From NCBI RefSeq assembly GCF_022605725.1, contig NC_065547.1:21741167-21805166 (forward strand): a stretch of DNA of 64,000 nucleotides. The letters are read 5' to 3'. The notes beneath the pieces are model-generated. The model saw only the letters and a list, made by a program, of their open reading frames with translations. It was not told the origin of the DNA and did no database searches. A program made the translations under genes and the position numbers. Below are positions 49,801 through 57,028 of this stretch, in pieces. Position 1 is the first letter of the stretch. Every line of letters begins with the position of its first letter. Source of the stretch: Anthonomus grandis grandis (taxonomy: Eukaryota > Arthropoda > Insecta > Coleoptera > Curculionidae).

Positions 49801-52340
49801 ATATGCCATTTGATTGTAAGGAGAATAAGGATCGCCTTTTTTAGGGCAATTTTAAGCCTCATTTTTTTTAAGAGAATATTCCATATACTACGTCAGTCAG
49901 AACTTTGTGAACATGTGGTTTTTCCGATTTTTAGTTACGCGAGTATTGTGTATGGCCCCTGTTTAGATTTCCTAACAAAAACTCGAATCCAACTGGTGCA
50001 CCGTACATATGTCCGATTCGTACATGGAATTAAAAAGTATGAGCCAATTATCCAAAAAAATATAGTATTGCGTTAGTTTCCTACTCCGGAATTATGGGAA
50101 CTACAGTTTGTAACATTTATATATAAGTAAATTTTAACTAAAAATACTCCTAGTTATTTACGAAATAAGTTGAAATATATAGATGAGACCACAGATTTAA
50201 CTAGCTACGCTCGTAAGTAATGTAAGTTTAGAACAGCCCTGTTTCGAGGAAGTTTTTCATATATGTTTGTTAGACTTTAAAATATTTAAAAAAAATAAAA
50301 TTAATTGTAAACTACTAGCTAACTTTTTTTGTTTTTATGTGTGACTCTTGTTTTCAAATAAAATTTAAATTTAAATGTATAGAATGGAGCCTGGGATCTC
50401 TGCGGGTCTAAACACATAATCAATGTGCCTATAAGTTCTAGAAACTGTAAAAGCTTTTGTTTGGTATCTTTTGCTAATGAGCTATTTAAAAGTTTTATTT
50501 ATAGTAACATAGTAGGTTATATTATTATATAAGAAAAAAGGTTTATTATTAGTATTACGGAAAACTGTCGGATAAATTTCTCAGATGATAATAAATAAAA
50601 AACAAGATTCTAAAGGAAACATATTTGATACTTATTTCTAAAAAAAACTAATGATAAACTCTATTGCAGCAGAGCTTATAATAAATGAGTAGGTGCTTAT
50701 TAAGAATGTATTATGCCGACCACTATCCCAACTGATTCATTCAAGTGTTTCTTAAGGTCCAAATTAGGATGTAAAAAAATTAAGCTTTATTAGGAAAGCT
50801 TTGGTTTACTTTTCCAAATATCTTACTGGAAATTTATACAAGCATACAAAGTGCCTCCGATTAAGTCGGTACTATTGGTATCTTTGCTAATACCGATAAT
50901 TTTGAACGTTAGATTCATTGTTTAAAGTAAAAATACATTCATCTGTGAAGCAAATACTTCTTATTAATTCGTTTTATCCGTGTTTACCCTTTCCATCATA
51001 TCGAAACAGAACTCTTGCCACCGTAATTCATCCCCATCTCTAACCTCCTGATGCCTTCCATATTTGTACGAGAAATATTTTTATTTTTTTAAAGCCCAAA
51101 ACGCAGTTGTATGATCAGTGCCCATGATCTCTTCAAGATTTCTTGTACTTATTTTTCCTTCATTTTCTTCTAAAAAAACCTGCAGGTTTTTATCATTTTC
51201 TTTGTGTCCTTGCCTTTGATGATTGTTTCGTTCATTATGTTTGCCTCACATTTGCAATTATTTACTACAGTGCTTTTTTGGTGCTCTTTAACTTATTCTA
51301 ATAAATTTTTTTTCTAAAATAATTAGGGGAAATTTAATTTAAAACTGTTAAAAATTACACGGGATTTCTTATGTCCGGCCTAACGGTGCAACACCCTGTA
51401 TATTAAATACTAATATTAAACCATGACAAGGATACCAATAGTGCCGACTTAATCGGAGGCATCCTGTATAAATATATTGATCTCATACGAACTTAAAAAC
51501 AAATTATTACACAATTTTTTTAAACACGCAAGGTCAATCGAATTAGCATTTCAATAAAATACCTATTTGCGGTGTAAATTTGATATAAGTAACGTGATAA
51601 TGTTTAAAAATAATTTATAGCATATATAATAAAGCATCCAAAGTAAGTCTAGAATTCATATAGAGTACATTTACTTAAAGACATTTTCAAAATATATAAG
51701 ACAATTTTAGCGATGATAAACTTACTTAATTCGTTCAGTAAGTAACTTAAACTTTTCTGGTTCTAACTTTTTCATGCCATAAGATATTGCATGCAGCTTG
51801 GCATAAGTTTTTAGAACTAAGTTTAAGTGATTTGCATCTAAAGGTTTGGTCCGATCTGTTAGTTTAAAGCCTGCCTCCTTTAGATTTTCCATAATAAGAG
51901 TTTCCTTATATTCATCATCAATACATCCGTAGACTTTCGGAAAATTATTAAAGACTTTCGCAACATTATGTATAGTTTGAAAAGAAAGAAATTCTAAAAA
52001 CATATGTTGTTACAAGAATATGTGTTTTTAAGTAGTTATTGGTAAAAAAGAGGAGGTACTTACCTGGAAATACTTTTTCATATATATAAATTTCCCTTTC
52101 AAAAGCTTCTCGCAGAGGAAACTGTTTTCTAAAATTAATACTTAAAGGAGCTTTTTTTATTACTAAACTTATAGTTTTGTCGCTATTTTTGTCTTTAATA
52201 CATCCAGCCTCGATTACTCCTATGTATCCATCTGTTTCGTTCGCTGCAGTATTTGTGATGGTAATAGTAAAATTTTTAAAACCATGATCTTTAGCAATTT
52301 TTTCTATTTCTCTTTGAACTTCAGGAATAAGGGTCTCCAT
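31854..52340 (-). CDS. Ecdysteroid-kinase-like (EcKL/CHK) protein, copy 2, 5 exons over 20.5 kb
   Basis: Exons on the minus strand: 52340-52064, 51993-51726, 37546-37345, 37287-37032, 32041-31854 (stop 31856-31854). All introns are GT-AG; phases match copy 1 and there is no internal stop, giving 396 aa. Motifs: LVIKKAP, LIMENLKEAGF, HSDCWSANLLF (H236, D238), IIDWQ (D264), C-terminus TKTRDLPKMADNG. Exon 2 agrees with copy 1 at 76 of 90 residues. Exon 3 is 39 nt shorter, removing 13 residues just after the exon 2-3 junction where copy 1 has the charged NAEREETSK segment. Introns: 70 nt, 14.2 kb, 57 nt, 5.0 kb; the long ones are filled with transposons. The open frame over five exons suggests a functional gene, though splicing across 14 kb needs transcript evidence. 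Confidence 0.9.
32225..34225 (+). mobile_element. Mariner-like element 'B', copy 1, rearranged
   Basis: The left end at 32226 (TATACAGTGCTTTCATTTCAAAA..) matches the termini of copy 2 at 42952 and 45442. Inner terminal-repeat sequence reappears at 33275-33620, including a unit with cggttgac...agcgaatag present twice at 33438 and 33558 (120 bp apart). The transposase C-terminus follows: FFLWGYLKSKVYETPSKN and FKIDYYLANNGAH (33837-34046). The opposite terminal repeat starts at about 34145 (ccttttaaaatgatgta.cacac) and breaks off near 34225, where a LINE fragment begins. Lies within intron 4 of EcKL copy 2. Confidence 0.65.
33048..33380 (+). other. 110-codon open frame of unknown nature
   Basis: An open frame with hydrophilic N-terminal part (KKKNWYLDTQQNTKSSVSGY) whose 3' third overlaps terminal-repeat sequence of element B (33275 on). 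I recognise no domain. The GC-richer 5' part is absent from element B copy 2, so it is probably inserted or captured sequence. Not supported as a host gene. Confidence 0.2.
34230..35000 (-). mobile_element. R1/I-type LINE fragment: RNase H and C-terminus
   Basis: Minus strand: YSDSQAAFNAI (about 34940), SALVQACRYALERLAAHKK, VRLRWVPGHQGVEVNKRADE (34810-34760), then FVGPGPCLG. This is a retrotransposon RNase H domain with the DSQAA and VPGH...N..AD active-site blocks. Further on, NLNRYLHLLGIRENPLCPNC (34520-34465) is the C-terminal zinc-knuckle region that follows RNase H in I/R1/Outcast-type elements. GC-rich compared with its surroundings, indicating a different source. Interrupts element B copy 1. 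Confidence 0.82.
35001..36790. other. Intron-4 sequence without recognised genes
   Basis: 35001-35230 is GC-rich and probably continues the antisense LINE, but no motif is clear. 36014-36292 holds a 92-codon open frame that starts at ATT and matches nothing I know. 36290-36480 is again GC-richer, without a coding signal. Confidence 0.35.
36795..36990 (+). mobile_element. 3' fragment of the mariner-like 'C' family
   Basis: The stretch with attgtccgggaaca.tttgaa, then ttaataagataa..gcat..gtactaatc, aligns with 39065-39175 at the end of the transposase in the element at 37798-39720. No terminus or coding part remains. Confidence 0.6.
37798..39720 (+). mobile_element. Mariner-like element 'C' with ~0.5-kb terminal inverted repeats
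   Basis: Both ends begin TATACAG (37798; minus strand from 39720), with the flanking TA expected of the superfamily. The left terminal repeat (to about 38310) and right repeat (from about 39200) are homologous along roughly 500 bp in inverted orientation, sharing AGCAAGG.TTGG, AACCCCTTA, CTTTTAGCGCTAGTTTTTAG and CCCCTTAGCGGGG.TGACATTC. Between them lies a transposase gene with an internal deletion (separate entry). Inserted about 250 bp upstream of EcKL copy 2 exon 3, inside intron 2. Confidence 0.85.
38417..39200 (+). pseudogene. Transposase of element C, catalytic centre deleted
   Basis: First frame (38417-38725): N-terminal HTH (YSIVERVEIIELYFINNQCA, FRETGSVANKK), then a second HTH (VSRTTVQRNLKHNKWYLYKI) ending in a stop. 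Second frame (38783-39115): LQVFEIMSELILNNP, TVCFSDECLFFLNG (first catalytic Asp), CHNSRYWSDTNPGIYHEVH, PQKLNVWVGIFGDHIIG, LFFLPKNLNGD. It then jumps directly to the C-terminal LTMSGNTL region. The DGAPPHY and SPDLTPLDFFLW blocks, carrying the second and third catalytic Asp, are missing entirely. So the element cannot supply its own transposase. Frames are otherwise well kept, suggesting a fairly young element. Confidence 0.85.
40260..40880 (+). mobile_element. Mariner-like element 'D' transposase fragment, copy 1
   Basis: Plus strand: GFSVACFILGGQLVFRMFEG, YLNILQEVIPKLI, then in another frame FHQDGPSGHNTKIILSFLAD (second catalytic Asp), WIGANGPIT, PAKSTDLSIFNFFRELLKN (third Asp kept in STD), ENLRARLILLNAIEL. 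Homologous, inverted, to 61130-61810. The N-terminal third is missing and stops are present. Confidence 0.75.
40881..42480. other. Intron-2 sequence without recognised genes
   Basis: AT-rich. The only repeat link seen is ctatgacagctgtcaaattt at 41361-41380, which recurs inverted at about 52873-52892, upstream of EcKL copy 2, with weaker similarity around it. It is probably a shared transposon end. Confidence 0.4.
42485..42684. repeat. 200-bp inverted-repeat unit with hammerhead-like core
   Basis: Perfect 18-bp inverted ends: 42485-42502 (atataaagattacaaata) and 42667-42684. Inside, plus strand, CTGATGA (42579-42585) is followed by a 4-bp GGCT/AGCC stem (42587-42590 with 42599-42602, 8-nt loop) and GAAA (42603-42606). 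CUGAUGA - stem II - GAAA is the exact conserved core order of a hammerhead ribozyme. Stem I/III and a cleavage triplet are not evident by eye. May be the end of a Penelope-like or related retroelement. Confidence 0.5.
42952..45442 (-). mobile_element. Mariner-like element 'B', copy 2, with nested LINE
   Basis: Inverted ends: 42952 (TATACAGTGCTTTTATTTC) and 45442 read on the minus strand (TATACACTGGTTTCATATC). Homology continues inwards for at least 200 bp (AATAACTTCTTTAAAA, CAATCTAGATATACAGGG, CTCACCTCCAGCTAACCTCA). The transposase remnant reads on the minus strand, about 44640-44330: IEWPVRSPDLTPLDVFL (third catalytic Asp kept), then a C-terminal VVDKYLPMLGIL. A sense-strand LINE fragment (43330-43960 plus 3' tail) interrupts it. 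Lies in intron 2 of EcKL copy 2. Confidence 0.78.
43330..44300 (+). mobile_element. CR1/Jockey-type LINE 3' fragment nested in element B
   Basis: Plus strand: VKNLGILFDDLLTFQTHIHN, KIKYQLCDSLILSLFDYGDV and IQSSCMRFSYNIPFREHINL (43351-43650), then SYRRKPHFYTFLHRILKTGQ and IKLWNDLPDEVKEFTYKRFL (to about 43950). This is the region after the RT palm plus the C-terminus of the same clade as 11415-12209. About 300 bp of probable 3' UTR follows, ending near 44295. Few stops, so it may be younger than the host element. Confidence 0.78.
45524..46140. repeat. Direct repeat pair, ~135 bp, 484 bp apart
   Basis: 45524-45660 and 46008-46140 are diverged copies sharing acttttttcatcttgatctg, aacaagttcaatt.caattg and ccaataagatta.aaatt. 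No gene lies between them. They could be the ends of a small unrecognised element or an old tandem duplication. Confidence 0.55.
46340..46850 (+). mobile_element. Tc1-like transposase N-terminal remnant
   Basis: Plus strand: ATQLISHLREAHNVPVLRHT, then CRRLREGNLVSRRAGRFQPL and NRRNLALACIQ (to about 46580). This is the paired-like HTH of Tc1 transposases ('a..la..l...hnv.VSr.TVrRRLreaGl.arrp...p.Lt..hr..Rl.fA'). A degraded DNATQHSARFPRWF block near 46780 resembles the second catalytic block (QDNArpH). Most of the catalytic domain is missing. Confidence 0.65.
46860..47300 (+). mobile_element. LINE EN-RT linker fragment
   Basis: Weak plus-strand blocks: IEIANLLVDYFSSLS (like 'kiAn.FaDyFsSvy' in LINE linkers), then HNHKGPDRDIKNQF (like 'sKGPGPDGIpn.f') near 47165-47205, in different frames. 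Order and spacing fit a Jockey/R1-type element, but divergence is high. Confidence 0.4.
47930..48200 (+). mobile_element. Gypsy integrase zinc-binding fragment
   Basis: Plus strand: DLHIPSVGGCDGINRMLSSI, then KRYCLVCLQNYVNSFVEKF and a frame-shifted VPKTFIHLIGPVESD. This fits the H2C2 region of gypsy/retrovirus-like integrases ('..H..p.gGH.Girrtl..ik..yyWp.m...v..fv..C..C') and the following 'F....lDivGPl' block, with the Cys and Asp positions degraded. Confidence 0.5.
48490..50320 (+). mobile_element. CR1/Jockey-type LINE remnant, EN through C-terminus
   Basis: Plus strand, several frames: VYRPPDVSFYE (48598-48632), HFNIDMYISLNENA and FYKYVFEGVFSLLQIIVKPS, LIDPIFLNFQNEY, GFSDHKLVFYHLSIKVEK (endonuclease, to about 48915); LWNESVIRPLPKNFKAETFT and DLQPISLLLVIN (RT entry, 49280-49383); LYEKLNYSGFDENSLKLF (49480-49530); then beyond a deletion of the palm, YASIVYGPCLDF, VHRTYVRFVHGIKKYEPI (49930-50050) and TPSYLRNKLKYIDETTDLTS (50145-50200). 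The YADD block is absent. The 3' tail ends near 50375 in an AATAAAATTTAAA run. Confidence 0.78.
50835..51470 (-). mobile_element. Mariner-like element 'E', short deletion derivative
   Basis: Inverted ends of about 36 bp: 50851-50886 (gtgcctccgattaagtcgg...) and its near-perfect reverse complement at 51424-51459, followed by a TATACAGG-like terminus at 51470. Minus-strand coding remnant: HKENDKNLQVFLEENEGKIS, TRNLEEIMGTDHTTAF, YGRHQEVRDGDELRWQEF, then frame-shifted CFTDECIFTLNNESNVQN (first catalytic Asp). The rest of the transposase, including the other two catalytic residues, is deleted, leaving a 0.6-kb non-autonomous unit. A terminus of another element (caccctgtata) lies inside it at 51389-51399. 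Confidence 0.75.
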
Positions 52341-52570
52341 TTTTGAGACACACTCGCGTGCAAATACTAAACAACTTTATAAAATTACCAAAGCATATAT
52401 GGGATTTCACATCGAGTTTTTCACTAAATGTTATCTTAGATAAACATATTATTAAAATTACATTAATCAATTAATAGACATACAGGGTTGCTCAAGCACA
52501 TACTTATTTTATGGAGAGATATAGGAAATACCTAGGTGTTTAAGAACTAAGCGTCTAAATAGGTTGTATT
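52341..52570 (-). promoter_or_regulatory. Promoter and 5' leader of EcKL copy 2
   Basis: On the minus strand, TATAAA at 52381-52376 lies 36-41 nt before the ATG. The segment to the ATG and the CTTAAACACCTAGG block further upstream (about 52548-52530) align with the copy 1 flank at 4100-4340. Confidence 0.58.
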
Positions 52571-52979
52571 ATAAGTATTACAAATTTACAGAGTGGTTTT
52601 TTATTTCTCTATACATGAAATGCCCGTGTATCTTTAAAATAATTAATGTTTTCTTTTCACACTAATACTAATACCTAAGGCTTTCGATGCATCTAAAAGA
52701 ATTTAATGCCATGGTCGGGTTAGAGTATTAAAACATTTTTTGAAAAAATTTGTACAAGGTTTCCATATCTGGACACTTTTGTAGATTATCTCGGTTACTA
52801 TAGGAGATAGAGCCTTGCGGCTTTCGTATTATTGTGCTACTTTTTTGTTAAATAAAATATGCCGTTATCGAAAATTTGACAGCTGTCATAGTTTTTAGTC
52901 TACATAGTTATTTTAAAAATGTAATGTATTAAAAAAGTAAAAATTGATTTTGATGGGGTTTTTTTCCATAGAACAGGAG

Positions 52980-53520
52980 AAAAAAGTAAATAAAAGGAAA
53001 TGAAATTGCTAGTTATTGATAAAGACGTATCGGATTACAAATCGTTTACGGATTACAATTCTATAACATACTTCCTTGCCTTAGGGCAACTAATAAATAA
53101 AAATGGAGACAGCAATTTGGTGAATATGGAGCCACAAACTGTAATTTTTATACAAAGACCTATAAGCAACTTACCTTGGAGCCATCAATTGAAAATACCA
53201 AATTTAGTAAGAGTAATTATACTACGCTCATTAAACTTATTTGTTAAAGATTTAAAATATTAGCCCTTTGGATGTCGGTCAAACCAAGGAGGATCCGCTT
53301 TTTTGATCTTCTTGAAGACCTGGAAAAATTAAATCTGCCACCAACGAATGCACGTAATTTAGTAAAAATATCAAAGGAAAAAATCAGAATTAACCATTTA
53401 TTTGTTAATTTGTAGAAATGGAGAAACGAGAGCATTAATTGAGTTTCGATTGGTGTTGTGTATTCAAAATCAAGTATCAATTAAGGTAGTGGATAAATGC
53501 ACTATATGCAAAGCCGTAAA
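52980..53520 (+). other. Unrecognised coding-like stretch
   Basis: Open frame 53000-53263 (87 codons, LVIDKDVSDYKSFTDYNSIT) is followed in another frame by DVGQTKEDPLFDLLEDLEKL and NLPPTNARNLVKISKEKIRI (53275-53400). The second piece has a coding-like, hydrophilic composition. I do not recognise either. Frame disruption suggests a decayed transposon ORF or a pseudogene. Confidence 0.3.
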
Positions 53521-53749
53521 AAAGAAGGTTGATCTATAAATAATATATCAATAGCTTAAGGTCTACTTTCTTTTTAGGTGGTCAAGTAATCGATTCGTTT
53601 TGTTCTTATATAAAAGTGATTTGTTGGCATTTGTTCAACAACAATATAGTTTATTCATTTTTTTTATATTTGATTATCTCTTTACGTTCAACTAATTTTA
53701 TTTTTAATTATAATAATACCCATTTACCAAAATGTCCCCCGCATGAAAC

Positions 53750-53814
53750 CACAGATGTAAATAGCTCCGCACTACACGGAGCTATTACTACGTGCGGAGC
53801 TATTTACATCTGTG
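53750..53814. repeat. Perfect 23-bp palindrome with partial third copy in loop
   Basis: 53750-53772 (cacagatgtaaatagctccg + cac) is the exact reverse complement of 53792-53814. The 19-nt loop contains cggagctatt, a partial repeat of the right arm. This suggests template-switch or snap-back synthesis. It creates the apparent 116-codon frame at 53616-53966, which should not be read as a gene. Confidence 0.9.
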
Positions 53815-54254
53815 ATGAAACTTGTCTGGTAACAACCGCTAAAGGCCAAGACGCACCGTGTATCATGCACCGTTCGAATCTGTTTCACCCTCTGTTTTCT
53901 TTTCATCCCGTTTTCAATTCGTCGTTTCATCTGGTTCTTATTGATATTTGGTTCAGTGGTTTTTGAAATATGTTGATTTAAAGTTTAGATTTGGATGCCA
54001 GACTGACAGCTGTTATTAGTGTTTTAACGTTAAAAACTGGTTAAAGTCAATCATGTTTAAAATTAAAATTATATATTAATTAAAATTGTTTATTTTTTAA
54101 AACTTTTAATTTAAAAAAACGGATGAGAAACATATATAAATAATAATAATACATTCAGAATGCATTTTTTTTTACTAATTCAAATCGCATATTTTCGCCG
54201 TTTCGGTTTGAATTAGCTGTTAGTTTCATTTTAAAGCGAATTCCTAGCGATGCA

Positions 54255-54290
54255 ATGTATATTGTTGCAAACAATTGCAACAATATACAT
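54255..54290. repeat. Perfect 16-bp hairpin
   Basis: 54255-54270 (atgtatattgttgcaa) pairs exactly with 54275-54290 across a 4-nt loop. It lies in AT-rich DNA without a gene. Confidence 0.85.
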
Positions 54291-54706
54291 ATTTAATATT
54301 CTATATTCGTATTTAAAATGTTAAAAACAACCAAATCATAAAATTTAAACCAACATTATAAAAACCACTGTACCAAATACCAACAAACTATATATTTAAA
54401 AAAAAGATGAAAAAACCTTCTATTTAATAATTTTTTTTAAATACAGAGTATTCCCTTTACGATTTTTTTTTGTATTTATTACAGTTTTTGCAAAAACAAC
54501 ACATCAAGCCATACAACTTTTTTCCATACCATTTTTATTCTAAAAATTGCGGTTCAAAAAAGGGGGTGGGAAAACATAATAATGACCCTGTACAATTGTG
54601 GTAATTAATTAGAACGATAGAAAAATTTTCAAATATATCAAATCTTGAGAGCTCGATGTTCTTGCCACTCCACAGTTCCTTCTTGACAATTGAAAAATTG
54701 TTTAAA

Positions 54707-55790
54707 CTATTCCATCAAATTAAATGCTTTGCGATATTCCCCACCTTTGGCGTCCATGTTCTGAAGTCGAGACCTCTTTACACAGGTAGAATCATCAGTA
54801 CGACCAGATAGTTCATGCACATTGTAGCCTTCATTATTTTGAATCAAATTCTGCAAGATACATGCTGCAAGGATTGGATTGCCCTGGAGGGATCTCATGA
54901 ACATTCGAAACTTTTCTACCAAAAAACCAAACACATATTCAGATATTTTCCTTGCGCTACTCAATCGGTAGTTGAAAATTCTGGCTGGCCAGGTAAATTC
55001 TTTCCAGGAAATGGTCTCATGATGTTGTTTGTCCCTAAGAGATACTTTTTTTGGGGGATATTAAGTTTTTTTTCATAGTTTTTTCTTATATTGGAATTTG
55101 ACAAAATTTCACCATCTGAATTTTTTTGGTAGCTTTGCACGTCCACAAAAAAAATGTAACAGGGATCAACTAAAGCCGAAAGGACAATGGAATATATTGA
55201 GTAGAAGAGAAAAGAAGTTATAGTACACATTTCCCGAGAATTTTAGGGCTTGTATTTTTACGTGCATTCCATCCATGGTACCAATGCAGTTGGGAAATTG
55301 CCATCTTCCTAAAATTCGGTTGCTATTTTATTCCACTTGACCTCATCTGGAACTGGCATCACTCGTTTAAAAGTATTCCAATGACTGTTTTGTTCAATGG
55401 AACAACGGAACGAAATGCACTTCTTCCACTGTAGCAAGAAACCTGAAATAAATAATAATAAGTGTTATACTTGTACTGTACTGTAACTTTTTTTCCTTTC
55501 TACCGTTGGTACTTGTTGTCCTGATAAAACTGATATACAGTTCGACGTATGATTTCTTTATCGCTATTATTTAGTTTAAATTTCTGATTTTTTTTATGGT
55601 CAATAACATCTCTTGCTCTAATTATTGCATGGATAGTAGTTCGAGGTAGTTTAGTGAGCTTACACATCCTATTCAAAATTTCATTTTTGAGGCCACTTGT
55701 ACTTCACTTTTGAACAATCGAAAATATTTAAAATAAGTCTATGAATTTGAACATCTTAGTCAAGTAGGGATTAAGCTAATTAAAACCCAG
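54707..55790 (-). mobile_element. Harbinger transposase (HARBI1-like nuclease), decayed
   Basis: Minus strand, upstream to downstream: MCKLTKLPRTTIHAIIRARD, then DKEIIRRTVYQFYQDNKYQR (N-terminal HTH, about 55680-55505); a possible intron (GTAG... to TTATTTCAG, about 55505-55445); SCYSGRSAFRSVVPLNKT; FPNCIGTMDGMHVKIQA near 55290 (first catalytic Asp); LVDPCYIFFVDVQSYQKNSD (second Asp block); MRPFPGKNLPG; LSSARKISEYVFG (third acidic residue Glu) and QGNPILAACILQNLIQNNEG. This follows the DDE_Tnp_4 nuclease. All three acidic positions survive, but frameshifts separate the blocks. TIRs not identified. Confidence 0.82.
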
Positions 55791-55799
55791 CATGCTAGC

Positions 55800-57028
55800 A
55801 ATGGTATTTATTCTAGTACCGTACTGGCCAGTCCATAATTCAAAACCAAGCTCGGACGAAAAACATGTTGGCTTTGTTGTTACCGCTACAACAGAACAAA
55901 ATCCGATCAAAGAGCTCTGTTAAATTCACTTTCAGTGCTTTTCCATTGGCCTGAACTTACTGCATTTGTGGCTTTGTCTAAGCTCTTGAATGTATAAATT
56001 CTAGTAAAATAAACTTTCACAGCATTTTTTCCGATTATCAAGGACATAGACTAAGGACAACTAATACTCGGGCCACCGATAACTCCCGTCGCTAGAGATA
56101 TTAGCTTACAATGTTTTTCAAAAGGGACAGCAAAAGCTTCCCTCCTACCAGTTGTGTTTCACTTTAAATATGTAACGAAGTTATAAGATTTTGTCTTTAT
56201 TTTATAGTAATAAGGGTTAGCCCAGGCAGTATGTTATAAGAAAACTTAGATAGTTTTGCCCCGTTAACATTTAACCTCGAAAATTTATAATTTACATAAC
56301 AAAAAGATCCTTTTTAAGCTTTACCTATAAGTTATGAGGGGGTTATAATGGTAAACATACATAAAGAGACCAACTTAAAGAGGTTTCTAGCTTGATAGTA
56401 TCGTAGAAAGGTTCGATTTCTTATAGGTTATACCTAGTTCTCCGTTGACTGTTGTAGTCCCTGGCCTTCATTAATTTCAGTCCTGGTTGTTCTTAGAACA
56501 GTAAAGAACCACAAATGCCTAAAGCTGAGAGGTCTTTCATCACTATGCTTCAGGTTTTCCAGTAATTTTTATGAATTTTCTTTCATGCTGTTGCATTGTT
56601 TAAATATCCTTTTATGCAAGTTTTAAAATTTACCTACCTTGGAAATCTTTGTTAAATGAAGAGGCATACTAGCTGGTTTTGCAAAATATAATAGAAATCA
56701 TGGTTCAGTTTCCCTCGGTTTTCCCGAAAAGCAGCTTTTCCCGTACACATGTGACCAACATTTGTCTGCCTGTTTTCACCTAGAAGTACCCGGTTTTAAG
56801 AACTGAAACTAAGTTTGTTTGCCGTATAAAGTCATAGCCTGTAAGCCCGTACCATTTTCATGATGGAAAACTCTATTACCATTAAGTTTTCTCAATTGCA
56901 TTTTTCATCCAACGATTGATTCCAAGGATGTCGGTCATCGGTATCCAAAAATTCCTGCCGTGGGTATAAAAAACGCCAGGTTCACCTGGCTGGGTACCCA
57001 CATGCATGACGCTTGTATGGTGAAAATC
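55800..57028. other. No recognised gene
   Basis: Mixed composition. No domain or splice-consistent ORF recognised. It may include the missing terminus of the Harbinger element at 54707-55790. Confidence 0.35.

Noticed and set aside
53616..53966. 116-codon frame with a cysteine-rich middle (CGAIYICDETC)
   Set aside because: The middle is made by the 23-bp palindrome and its loop. No domain or homologous frame is visible.
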